Below, piece after piece: positions 7,001 to 15,700 of a stretch of 64,000 nucleotides of DNA; positions within the stretch are counted from its first letter, which is position 1; each line of letters opens with the position of its first letter. A program made the position numbers and the translations under genes. Origin of the DNA: Beijerinckia sp. 28-YEA-48 (GTDB lineage Bacteria; Pseudomonadota; Alphaproteobacteria; Rhizobiales; Beijerinckiaceae); assembly GCF_900104955.1 (NCBI RefSeq), contig NZ_FNSI01000001.1, positions 2,824,001 through 2,888,000 on the forward strand. The letters run 5' to 3'. The notes under the pieces are model-generated. The model made no database searches. It worked only from the letters and a program-made list of their open reading frames with translations, and was not told the origin of the DNA.

Positions 7001-9546
7001 GTGCTGCTGAAGCCGCGAACAAGATGAAGGAAGCGGAACTTAAGCAAACGAGCAGCCGTCTCAAGGCAGAAATCGCTACCGCTTCGAGTAGGGCTCAGAA
7101 GAGCCGCAGTCAGTCCGAAATCGATTCCCTTCAGGCTTACGTCACGGGGCGTGAAAAGCAACTTGCGGAAGTGGACGAACAGCTCCTCCGCAGAGGCGCC
7201 AAGGATCAGATTAACGGAATTCTCAACTCCGACGAGCAGCTACGACTAGAAGAACTTCGTCGCGAAAATGATGCGAAAGCGGCCAAGACGGCTCAGGATT
7301 TTGCCGAGTTTCGTCGTCGTACCACGGAACGTGACCTTCAGGATGCGAAGAGACTCGTCACGTCTAGGAAGGATGGGTTGGAAAGTCAGATCTCTGCTAT
7401 CGAACGAGAGCTGAAAGATCCCGCTACTACGCGACAGAAGGCTCAGGAACTTCTTGAGACGCTCAACAAACTGTTCGACCAGCTGAAGGGCGTCCTGCAC
7501 CAGGGGATAGATATTGATGCCGCCATCCAAGCAAATAAGGGGGAGCGGAACAACGTCATCATCGACCCCTCCAAGGTCAGTCCAGGCACCGTGCAGGCAC
7601 AGGTTCTTGATGCTCTGAAGGCAATTGGTGCCTCCGACCGAGCTGGTACGGCGTTTTCGTTTGCACAGCACGAAAGCCAATGGCGTCCGAACGTTAGTAA
7701 TGAACGTGGCTCGGGAGCGACGGGTCTCTTCCAGTTTATGCCCAAGACCTGGATGGGTCTCGGTGGCGGCAACATGTACGACGTCGACCAGCAGGTCACG
7801 CGGTTCGTTCAGTACATCAAAGTCATTGAAGGTTCGCTTCGGAAGGCGTTCCCGGATCGCGAAATCAGCGACGAGGATCGCTACCTCGGATGGCAGCAGG
7901 GTCCTAAAGGGGCAGTTGACCTCCTCAGTAACCCGAACGCGCTGGCCAAATCCGTGGTTGGCCGCGATGCGGTTTCGATGAATCTACCAGACCGGCTTGT
8001 TGGTCAGACCGACACGATGACGGCGCAGGAGTTCGTCAAGGTTCTCACGGAAGGCTTCCGTGCTTCACAGGCGAAGGCTGCGAACTTTGGCAACTCTACC
8101 AAGCAGATGGCAGACCAGGAAACGGCGAACCAGAAAGCCGCCCGAACGCGGGAGCTGGAGACACAACAACAGAAAGATATCCAGGACGAGGCCCACCGCA
8201 GATTCAGGGCGCAGGCAATTCTCGACGCGAAGGATTCTCGGGTTAACCGTCTGGACATCCAGAGCAAGGAATCTGCGCTTAAGAACACCATCGACCCAGC
8301 AGAAGCCCGGCGTCTGCTGATCGAAATTGTCACAGGTCTCGCTTCAATGATGAAGCGTGAGCTGGCTCAGCTTGAGAATGACCCAGCCTTTAAGGACCTT
8401 TCGCAGGACGAGAAGGAACACCGTCGTCAGCAAATTCAGGACAAGTATGCCCAGGAGTTGGATCGAAAAGGTCAGGGCTATGCTTCAACGGTGGGGGATA
8501 AGGAACTCACCAAGGCCAAGCAAGAGATGGATCGCCTTAATCAGCTGAAGGAGTTGTACGAGCGCGACAGCTCAAAGGCGATCCCGGGATTCGGCTCAAT
8601 TAGTGATCTGGAGAAGGCCATTGACCTCACCAAGCGCCAGCTGGAAATTCTAGATCCTATCAAAGAGAAGACCGCTGAGATTGAGGCGATAAACGAGCAA
8701 ATCCGCCTTGCGAAGGAGCTTGGTCTTGGAGATGAGCAGACACTCAACGAATTGCTTGCCCGTCGCAACGAACTGGAGAGGGAACGTGGCCGTCTCCAAA
8801 AGAAGGGTGATGTAGACGCTCAGGTCCGTAGTTCAGAGGGTTCCCTCTCAGGAGCCTTCAAAGCTGGTACCGACTCCTATTTTAAATCCTCGGGCATGCT
8901 CAAGGCCAACGGTGACTTCAAAACGTTCACCGAGCAAATGGCGGGGTACTGGGACCAGGCCTTGAAGGGCATGGACAATTCCATGAGCCAACTGTTCACG
9001 GATCTCGCCTCTGGCACCAAGACGGCAGGGGACGCATTCCGCGCCTTCGGTCAAAACATCCTCCAGACCATGATCAAGATCGTGTCCGATGCGGCTACCA
9101 AACAGCTCCTCAAGATGTTTACCGACATGTTCTCGAGTGGTTCGGGCAGCATCTTTGGATCAATAGGATCTGCCTTCGGCTTCAACCAGGGCGGTATGGT
9201 GCCCGCTATGCGCCGTGCCGCGCTTGGTACCTACAACACCAACCGTGACTCTGTCCCCGTCCTCGCCCGGCCGGGTGAGTATATCCTGCGCAACTCGGCC
9301 GTCGACGCGATCGGTCGTGGCAACCTCGATATGCTCAATACTCTTGGCAACCGGCGTATCAGCCAGGCCCCAATTGCTGCCCCCTCGTTGGGAAAAACGA
9401 CCAAGGACGAAGTCAACGTCTGGGTTGTGGCACAGGATCAGGTTCCGCCTCCGGGTCCGAAGGACATCGTCGCAGCTGTCGTTCAGAACGCTGAAGCGGG
9501 TGGTCAGATCAAGCAACTCATCAAGAAGGTGACAATGGGTGGCTAA
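4090..9546 (+). CDS. Tape measure protein with lytic transglycosylase domain
   Basis: 1,818 residues; length sets tail length, so a long flexible tail of roughly 270 nm is expected if 1.5 angstrom per residue applies. Residues 30-160 are heptad-like helix. About 250-480 resemble the TP901-type tape measure core. About 557-637 are strongly hydrophobic, fitting membrane insertion during ejection. About 1183-1287 hold a soluble lytic transglycosylase-like domain with QHESQW (candidate catalytic Glu near 1194) and GATGLFQFMPKTW. The rest is long coiled coil, ending in a glycine/serine hydrophobic patch and the common LARPGEYI motif. The GTG start overlaps the chaperone stop. Confidence 0.93.
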   Translation: MADNDLNVGVDLDLGNLNRETGDAAAQLNKMVAAIAGMAAGLTASTQEAKGLAENFKNLEMVVKRTSEQTRALRNQLNDLKSTQKAEGIARKSILDSASPTGGTLRDAGLVNFNFKAIETALNSSGEQIAARLKETMLKIGKRLEDTTDQMLKARLNETSFRTAQKIAKFTSPEAIQAATIASEARQIQSINRYAKYGSGADYLAASEAEKAARASNKSTFGQRLGARFETFSDYAAIGTGFYAIKQAVLGVADLDDAMKRFQAITETSNAEMGKFQQGLLQLASTSKYSVSELTEVATTLGQTGLSASGVVKALPAVTALATAAGAPLKEAVDAVASALGAYNLDASRAVDIANVMTAALNKTKLTMQQLQLGFSYSANVAKEAGVSFTELSAILGGLAQAGIRSGSTLGTGTRQLIQDLLSPSEKLKNVMDQLGVTLSDIDIKTHGLVGVLDNLRAKGFGSAEALRSLDLRAASAFTALAGQSETVKQLQQSLLLTDAASTGAAKASESLYAAFTRLGNTTIAILSQAFGPLVELLKKVVDGLSGMLGVVNQLGFVLPVMGTALAGIVASGAISGVVAGFASISALLSRLPTLALGAVAALRAVQVAMLANPLFAVGAIASTAALAAISIFSSNINNTQANLDKLKGTLNELQEKQQTIETNISGAGRMIDDLSARREKLNNDPLLRRTAIIEAQQAFKELGLSVSSSSDNIDVLIEALRKLRGELAKELPQTLRRRVVDQKKEISLMTQQSDESDAEYRSTNRARRNRLFASAGIGDQTQKVFDFLDKPTSQIDTSDVRGQTAPLVGLINDLRKSFEGRGDDKTSSILKMLDQLYADLEAKTKRLQNLQGKGIDLQSTERSAEVKTIQSSELFQRLSANREDQYKDLRAGYSSVMGNQSYTISERAKRLADLSNNTQAQSRALMDDAEALAEEFARQGFSPEAIRQALEGLRDSIISVGKGVIDQTNSAAEAANKMKEAELKQTSSRLKAEIATASSRAQKSRSQSEIDSLQAYVTGREKQLAEVDEQLLRRGAKDQINGILNSDEQLRLEELRRENDAKAAKTAQDFAEFRRRTTERDLQDAKRLVTSRKDGLESQISAIERELKDPATTRQKAQELLETLNKLFDQLKGVLHQGIDIDAAIQANKGERNNVIIDPSKVSPGTVQAQVLDALKAIGASDRAGTAFSFAQHESQWRPNVSNERGSGATGLFQFMPKTWMGLGGGNMYDVDQQVTRFVQYIKVIEGSLRKAFPDREISDEDRYLGWQQGPKGAVDLLSNPNALAKSVVGRDAVSMNLPDRLVGQTDTMTAQEFVKVLTEGFRASQAKAANFGNSTKQMADQETANQKAARTRELETQQQKDIQDEAHRRFRAQAILDAKDSRVNRLDIQSKESALKNTIDPAEARRLLIEIVTGLASMMKRELAQLENDPAFKDLSQDEKEHRRQQIQDKYAQELDRKGQGYASTVGDKELTKAKQEMDRLNQLKELYERDSSKAIPGFGSISDLEKAIDLTKRQLEILDPIKEKTAEIEAINEQIRLAKELGLGDEQTLNELLARRNELERERGRLQKKGDVDAQVRSSEGSLSGAFKAGTDSYFKSSGMLKANGDFKTFTEQMAGYWDQALKGMDNSMSQLFTDLASGTKTAGDAFRAFGQNILQTMIKIVSDAATKQLLKMFTDMFSSGSGSIFGSIGSAFGFNQGGMVPAMRRAALGTYNTNRDSVPVLARPGEYILRNSAVDAIGRGNLDMLNTLGNRRISQAPIAAPSLGKTTKDEVNVWVVAQDQVPPPGPKDIVAAVVQNAEAGGQIKQLIKKVTMGG

Positions 9547-9958
9547 GCTTTTTGACTTTCCCTATCACAAGATCTCGGATCGGTACCCGGAGTCGAGTAA
9601 GATCGTCCAATATGGCCGTGGCTACTCCTTCGCTTCAGCCCCCATCGGCCCCGATCAAATGATCTTCAAGCTTCGTTTTGATGCCATGTTTCACTGGCTG
9701 ACGCTCTACGAGCAGATCGATCGCTACACGAAGCCCCAACTCAACATCGTCCTATTGCAGGAGTTCTATGAAGAGGTGCGCATGTTCACACCCTTCAACT
9801 ACAAGCACTGGCGCCGAGGTTTGGTAACTGTCCGTTTCAACAAGCCACTGCCAGAAATGATGCCCATGACCGAGAAGATCATCGTGGATCAGGTGACTGG
9901 CTCTCGTGGACATCAGGTTGAAGGTTTCGATGTAGAACTTATATTGCAACCACTATGA
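9539..9958 (+). CDS. Minor tail protein, gpM-like / distal tail
   Basis: 139 residues; its GTG overlaps the tape measure stop by 8 bases and its stop overlaps the next ATG. The mix of short beta strands and aromatic residues, its size and its slot between tape measure and the L-like gene match lambda M, a tail-tip hub component. No catalytic motif. Call rests on size and gene order rather than a diagnostic residue set. Confidence 0.65.
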   Translation: MAKLFDFPYHKISDRYPESSKIVQYGRGYSFASAPIGPDQMIFKLRFDAMFHWLTLYEQIDRYTKPQLNIVLLQEFYEEVRMFTPFNYKHWRRGLVTVRFNKPLPEMMPMTEKIIVDQVTGSRGHQVEGFDVELILQPL

Positions 9959-10449
9959 CGATACCTGCTTCACACGTCGAAGAATCCGTCAAACTTACCG
10001 CCGACGCTCCCGTCGATCTCTTTGAGATCAGCCTTGTTGGCACCCCAACCCCGGTTGCGCTTTACCTCACGAATGGCCCCACTGTGACGTGGCAGGGCAA
10101 AGATTACGAGGGCAACGCGCTCAAGTTGTCCAGCATCGCCCAGAACGCGAGTGGTGAGAAGCCTCGCCCTTCCCTCACACTGGCGAATCCGTACGGCATC
10201 TACAATCCCTATGTCTTTGCGGGTCACTTCGACGGAGCATCGGTTACCCGTCACAAGGTTCTGCGGCAGCACATTCTCGCTAACAGCAACCTGACGGACA
10301 CATCGTTCTGGTACATCGGCCGTATCCCGCAACTGATCGCCAACCAGGCACTGGTCTGTGAGCTGAGGCTCTATACGGACGGACCTGAGTTCAAAATTCC
10401 GGCTCGCATGTTTATCCCGCCCGAATTCCCATTTGTGAAGATCCAATAA
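9955..10449 (+). CDS. Minor tail protein, gpL-like
   Basis: 164 residues. The opening VDLFEISLVG and LYLTNGPTVTWQGKDYEGNA strongly resemble the start of lambda L family hub proteins, which attach J to the tail tube. The protein is shorter than lambda L (232 residues) and has a single cysteine, so the C-terminal cysteine cluster that holds an iron-sulfur centre in lambda L is absent. ATGA overlap with the upstream gene and TAATG with the downstream one indicate translational coupling. Confidence 0.78.
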   Translation: MTIPASHVEESVKLTADAPVDLFEISLVGTPTPVALYLTNGPTVTWQGKDYEGNALKLSSIAQNASGEKPRPSLTLANPYGIYNPYVFAGHFDGASVTRHKVLRQHILANSNLTDTSFWYIGRIPQLIANQALVCELRLYTDGPEFKIPARMFIPPEFPFVKIQ

Positions 10450-10976
10450 TGATTCAATATCAACATCTTCTGGGGCGCACATTCAAACTCGGCTCCACCG
10501 ACTGCTACGGACTGGTGCGCGAGTTCTACAAGGACAACTTCGGCATCCAGCTACGCAACTATGCGCGCCCGATGGACTTCTGGGACCACAACCTCAACCT
10601 GTATGTCGAGAACTTCACCAACGAGGGCTTCCGTCCTCTGTCTCCTGCTCAAGAACACCCCGCGCAGTGGAAGCCCGGTGATGCTGTCCTAATGGCCATT
10701 CGGTCCCCTATCGCGAACCACGCAGCCGTTATCCTGCCAAGCGGGAACATCTTGCATCACATGCTCGGCAAACTGTCCGTCGAGGAACCTTTCCGCCCCG
10801 CGTATCGGAACGCGATGGTTGCCATCCTCCGCCACAAGGACGTGGTCCTCGAGGAAGAACACCACACAATGGACGTCATGGAGCTGCTACCCGATGGTAT
10901 TCGAGAAAAAATCGCTCGAGACTTTCCTCGCGGGGTCATTGGGACCCAAAGAGCGGATCGGTCTCGTACTGAGTGA
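10449..10976 (+). CDS. NlpC/P60-type tail-tip peptidase (gpK C-terminal-domain-like)
   Basis: 175 residues. STDCYGLVREFY near residues 16-27 supplies the catalytic cysteine of an NlpC/P60 endopeptidase and NHAAVIL near 90 the histidine. In lambda K this domain follows a JAB/MPN domain in one protein; here it comes first and the JAB part is a separate downstream frame. It probably trims peptidoglycan stems or processes tail-tip proteins. The last 83 bases overlap the JAB frame, and residues 140-165 of this frame still look like real protein. Confidence 0.8.
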   Translation: MIQYQHLLGRTFKLGSTDCYGLVREFYKDNFGIQLRNYARPMDFWDHNLNLYVENFTNEGFRPLSPAQEHPAQWKPGDAVLMAIRSPIANHAAVILPSGNILHHMLGKLSVEEPFRPAYRNAMVAILRHKDVVLEEEHHTMDVMELLPDGIREKIARDFPRGVIGTQRADRSRTE

Positions 10977-11229
10977 TGGTACTATCATCGAGCTGGAGAA
11001 CGTGTGCGAGAAGCCAGAGGCTGGTTTCGAGATTGATGGTATGGACCTCCTTCAGTACGAAGATCGCACCTTTGCCTCATGGCATACCCACCCTGGCTCG
11101 GACAACAACCTCTCCGTAGGGGACATGCATACCTTCTTGAATTACCCCGACTGGCGGCACTATATCGTCGGCACAGACGGCACTGCCGAGTATTTTGTAG
11201 AAGAGGGTAAGCTGCTTCAGTGCGAATGA
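10894..11229 (+). CDS. JAB/MPN metalloprotease-like tail protein (gpK N-terminal-domain-like)
   Basis: 111 residues from the ATG at 10894 (GGAG 10 bases upstream); the open frame begins further left but reads as noise there. Residues around SWHTHPGSDNNLSVGDMH form the zinc-binding JAMM pattern HxHP...S..D. Such domains are isopeptidase-like and, fused to NlpC/P60, form lambda K. The start lies inside the NlpC gene in the +1 frame, so this is either a coupled overlapping gene or the second half of a frameshift fusion. Ends by overlapping the I-like gene by 10 bases. Confidence 0.75.
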   Translation: MVFEKKSLETFLAGSLGPKERIGLVLSDGTIIELENVCEKPEAGFEIDGMDLLQYEDRTFASWHTHPGSDNNLSVGDMHTFLNYPDWRHYIVGTDGTAEYFVEEGKLLQCE

Positions 11230-11771
11230 CGGTCCACTTCCATGGATCATTGAGAAAACTGCAAGCAGACCCGATCGAGGTAGAAGCCGAAACACCGGCC
11301 GAAGCCATCAAGATAGTCACCAGCCAACTCCCTGCTTTCGCACCCAACGCGGTCAAGGGCCGCCAATGCGTTCAAGTCGCAGGGTGTCACAAAATCGAGG
11401 AGCTGTTCTCCACCAACCCGCGCGAAGAGATTCATCTCATGCCGGCCTTCATCGGCGGCAAGAGCGGTGGTTGGTTGCAGATCATCATCGGTGCCGTGCT
11501 GCTGGTTGCGGCGGCAGCGGCGAGCTTCATGGGTATGCCGGTCATCGGTTCGCTGCTCCTGAAGATGGGCCTCCTCATGTTGTTGGGCGGCGTTCTGCAA
11601 CTCATTGCGGCTCCGAAACGAGATGACAAAAACTCCGAGGAGGTCAAAGGCCACTACCTCGGCTCCCCCAAAAACACGGTCGATATCGGTCGGCGTATTC
11701 CCATCCTGTACGGGAAGACGCAGATCGGCGGCCACTACCTTTCCTTCAACATCTCCGCCGCCGAGGTCTGA
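11220..11771 (+). CDS. Tail assembly protein gpI-like
   Basis: 183 residues (GTG at 11220, or ATG two codons later). The first 80 residues are a ubiquitin-like beta-grasp segment (VHFHGSLRKLQADPIEVEAETPAEA-type layout). Residues about 84-130 contain a glycine/alanine-rich hydrophobic hairpin, as in the lambda I family. Lambda I acts in tip assembly with L and K and is not found in the mature virion. It lies directly after the K-like pair, matching lambda order L-K-I-J. Confidence 0.8.
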   Translation: MRMTVHFHGSLRKLQADPIEVEAETPAEAIKIVTSQLPAFAPNAVKGRQCVQVAGCHKIEELFSTNPREEIHLMPAFIGGKSGGWLQIIIGAVLLVAAAAASFMGMPVIGSLLLKMGLLMLLGGVLQLIAAPKRDDKNSEEVKGHYLGSPKNTVDIGRRIPILYGKTQIGGHYLSFNISAAEV

Positions 11772-11772
11772 T

Positions 11773-12777
11773 TTGCAGCCCACCATCGACAACGTCCGCT
11801 CCATTGTTGAGAAATCAGGGAGCATCCGCCAGGCCGAACGAGACCTTCGATCTTTGGGGGTGCAGACATCCGAGAGAAGCCTGCGCCGACTGCTGGCCAA
11901 GGTGGGAGACGACGGGTACGACGTCGAACCGCTCCCACCCAGTATTGATGTGGAAGAGCTGATCGCAGCACGTTCAGCCCGGTTTGACACCAAGAAGAAA
12001 CACACCGAAGCGGCCAAGGTCCGTACGGTCTACCTGCGCAATAACCAGACCATCGGCGTTGGATTTCAGGGTGATGGCCACCTTGATGACGACGGCACCG
12101 ATCTTCGCGAATTCTTTCAGCATGCGGCGCTGTTCGATGGTTCCAGAAAGGGCCTGTATCTCGGTTTCATGGGCGACCTGTTCAACAATTGGGTCGGCCG
12201 CTTGACCGCTCTATTCGACAAGCAGGCAATCACCGGCGCTGAAACACAGGCCCTGATCAAACACTATGCGGAGAACCATCGCTTTCTGTTCTACGTGCTC
12301 GGCAATCACGACATGTGGAACGGCAAAGAAGACATTCTCCAGTACACGTTCCGGGCTACGTGCAACATCGTCACGGCGCACGAGCAGCGCGTGAAGCTGG
12401 TCTTCCCGAATGGACGAGAGGTCCTCATCCATGCGCGCCACAAGTTTCCTGGCAACAGCATGTATGCGACCCAGTTCGGCCAGATGAAATATGCAACCCT
12501 GGACGGCCAGGCTGACATCTACGTCGGTGGTGACAAGCACGTCTCCGGCTATTCGAACGGCGTTCACGCCGGAACTCACAAGATGTGGTCAGCGCTGCAG
12601 GTCGCTTCGTACAAGAAGTACGACGAGTACCCGGTCGAACTCGGGCTGCCTGCCAAGGACCTCTACAATTGTCCGGTGGCGATCATCGATCCCAAAGCTT
12701 CCGACATCAACCTCATCCGTTGGGAATTCGACCCCTTTGAAGGAGCTGAACGACTCAAGTGGGAACAATCGCGTTAA
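11773..12777 (+). CDS. Metallophosphoesterase with N-terminal helix-turn-helix
   Basis: 334 residues if the TTG at 11773, right after the I-like stop, is used; the open frame extends left to 11605 but is out of character there. Residues 1-45 hold an HTH-like segment (SGSIRQAERDLRSLGV...SERSLRRLL). The rest carries the calcineurin-type metal motifs in order: GDGHLDD (DxH), GDLFNNW, GNHDMWN, HARH and GGDKHVSG in place of the usual GHxH. It should hydrolyse a phosphoester with two metals; substrate unknown. It interrupts the I-J gene pair and overlaps the J start by 19 bases. Confidence 0.8.
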   Translation: MQPTIDNVRSIVEKSGSIRQAERDLRSLGVQTSERSLRRLLAKVGDDGYDVEPLPPSIDVEELIAARSARFDTKKKHTEAAKVRTVYLRNNQTIGVGFQGDGHLDDDGTDLREFFQHAALFDGSRKGLYLGFMGDLFNNWVGRLTALFDKQAITGAETQALIKHYAENHRFLFYVLGNHDMWNGKEDILQYTFRATCNIVTAHEQRVKLVFPNGREVLIHARHKFPGNSMYATQFGQMKYATLDGQADIYVGGDKHVSGYSNGVHAGTHKMWSALQVASYKKYDEYPVELGLPAKDLYNCPVAIIDPKASDINLIRWEFDPFEGAERLKWEQSR

Positions 12778-15700
12778 GAGGTAACAAATCCCTCGGTGGC
12801 GGTTCTGATACTCAGACCAACACCCCCGATACCCTTAAGAGCGACGATAGCGTCGAAATCGTTCTTGCACTCTCTGAGGGTCCCTGCGTCGGTTTCGCAA
12901 ACGGTGCGCGCTCCTTCTTCGTCGGCGGTACCCCCCTTGTAGACACCGACAATAAGCCGAACATCGGCAACTTCGACCTTCGTCTCTATACCGGTGATAG
13001 CCCCGCAACGCCCATCGTCCCAAAACTCGGCGGCTTTGGCGCTTCCACGAACGTCGGTGTCGAACTCGAGACACACATTCCGGTCACGCGTTCAGGCACA
13101 TATTCGAACATTGACTTCCTTGAACTCCGTATCGTCTACAACCGGCTGCTGGCTACCAACAAGAACGGCACGTTCGCCGCATCCGGCGCGTTCATTGTCG
13201 AAATCAAGCCGCACTCCTCGTCGGTCTGGCAGTCAGCTTACACCACGACCTCGCCGCCGCCTTATCAGCAGCTCGGAACCGACGTGTTCCAATGGATGGC
13301 GTATGCGGCCAACAACCAGAAGAACAACAGCGTCAATCCGGCGTTCCGTAAAATCTACCTCCAATCCGTTATGCCTGGTGTCCCGGAAATCCCACAGGCA
13401 GTCTGGCTCAACAGTTCGGAGAACTACCGCCCCTACGGTTGGAACCTCGTCACCTGGGCAGCCTACGGCGGCGCCACCCACAATGTCACACCGGGCTACA
13501 GCTATTGGGAATGGAACGACGGCGGTATTGTGCGCCGTGTCTATCACGGCTTCGTGGACGGAGCCGCTCCAGCCCCCCTGACACAGTATGATTTCTGGGT
13601 GGCTCCGACAGGCACCATGGGTCGCTCGACCGAAGTGGCCTACACTTGGAACGGTTCCGCCTGGGTTGATTATATGGATTGGGCTCAGCCCCCGATCACC
13701 ACACCCGGTATCGTCGAAATCTACGGGAAGACGTCCGTTCCTTATGTGAAGGAGCTGCGGTTCGCAGTCCCTCGCATCAGTGAGCCGTTCGACGTCCGTG
13801 TCACCAAGCTGTCGCTGCCGAATACCACTGAATATTTCTGCGACATTCTGTTTGAAAGCTTCCAGGAGCTGACGGCCAATCCGGTGGTCTACGACGACCT
13901 GATGCTGGCGCATCTAACCATCAAGGCCTCGAACCAGTTTTCCAGCGTCCCCGAGTTCCTCTCGGAATGTAAGGGGCGCATCATCCGCGTCCCGAACAAC
14001 TACAACCCGGACGCGCGCACCTATACCGGGATCTGGGATGGGACCTTCAAGTTCGCCTACTCGAACAATCTGGCTTGGTGCGCTTACGACCTGGTGACCA
14101 ATGCCCGATATGGCGTCGCCTCCTATCGTCAGGTGATAGCCGACAAGTTCGCTTTCTATGCCTTCGGTCAGCACTGCGACGCCCATGGCTTCACCTACAA
14201 CGACTGGATTACCGAACCTCGCAACCTCAATGAGATGATCGATTACGTCTGCGGTATCGGAGGCGGAAAGTATATCGATCGTGGCGACGGCTACGCGACC
14301 GTCATCTTCGACTACAAAGATCAACCAGCTGAGCATCTGTTCACGCCTGAGAACGTCGGTGAAGGGATTTTTACCTACGCCTTCACGGACATCACGTCGC
14401 GTAAGAACGACATCACCGTTTCGTTTAAGAACGAGCTGTACGGCTGGATCGAGGACCGTCGCCGTATCTACGACCAGACGCACATCGACACTTACGGACG
14501 CAATCCGGAGGAGTTCGTCGCAGTCGGCTGTACCGACGAAACGGAAGCGGTCAAGCGAGCCCGTCTCCGACTGGCAACCTCGCTGACGGAAAAGACAATC
14601 GTCACTTTCAAGACGAACCGTCAGGGGCTTTACGTCAACCTCTATGGCATCATTCTAGTAGCCGATCCAGATTCCGGCTTCGGTCTGTCAGGCCGTATCA
14701 ACTCCGTCGTGAATAGCACTACTCTGGCGCTGCGCGACCCGTTGTATTTCGAAGCTGGCTTTACCTACAAGGTGAAGTTCTCGGTCCCGGACGGCGGCAA
14801 GTTCCGGATCATTGAACACAACCTCATCACCAGCACTGGCTCGACCAAGCAGCTGAAGCTCGCAACCCCGCTGGCTTACACCCTGCCGGAATACTGTACC
14901 TTCTCAATCGAGTCTTCGTCGGGTATCGGCGCACCGAAGGCATGGCGGGTTACCGACATTGAGGAGGTGGACGGCGATCCCGACAACGTGTCGATCTCAG
15001 CCCTCGAGGTCAACCGCAACAAGTGGGATTACGTCGACGGGATTTACGACCCTATCGAGCCGATTGGAACGGGCAACGTCAACACGCAGCTCCTGCCTCC
15101 GACTGACGTCCGGATCACGCCGCGTACGACGGACGGCAAACATTACATCGACATCACGTGGACGCCGTCAGGCAGTCCGCTGACCCGCCAGACGCGGCTT
15201 TATCAGCAGATCAACGGTGGTGACTTAGACCTTCTGACTGAGACCCGTCAGAACCAGTACACGATCGTTGCGCCCGTGCCGGCCAAATATCAGTTCGCAC
15301 TCGTCACCGTGGGTCTTGACGGCAACGAGAGCCCGCCGGTCAGGTTCGAGCACATCGTTGCTGGTGATGAGAGCGTCCGACTGGTTACTGCCCCGACGAA
15401 CTTGCGCATCCAGAACTCCCTGTCCGCCGGTGTGTTCACGGGCCGCGATCCGGTCTTCCTTTGGGACGCCTCGGTTAATGACCCCTACGTCGTTCGCTAC
15501 CGCATTCAGGTTCAAGACCCTGCCGACTCTTCGGTCAAGCGTCAGGAGTTCGTCACCGATACGACCTGGACCTATTCCTATGGTTTGAACGAAATCGACT
15601 GGGGAACACCTAAGCGCAACTTCAATGTCGAGGTCCGTGCGGTCGACGCAGCTGGGTTCGTTTCGCCGCGCAACCTCCTCCTGTGCTCCAACCCCCTCCC

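Noticed and set aside
11605..11772. Longer start for the metallophosphoesterase
   Set aside because: Upstream residues are Ser/Pro/Arg noise inside the I-like gene; the HTH begins just after the TTG at 11773.
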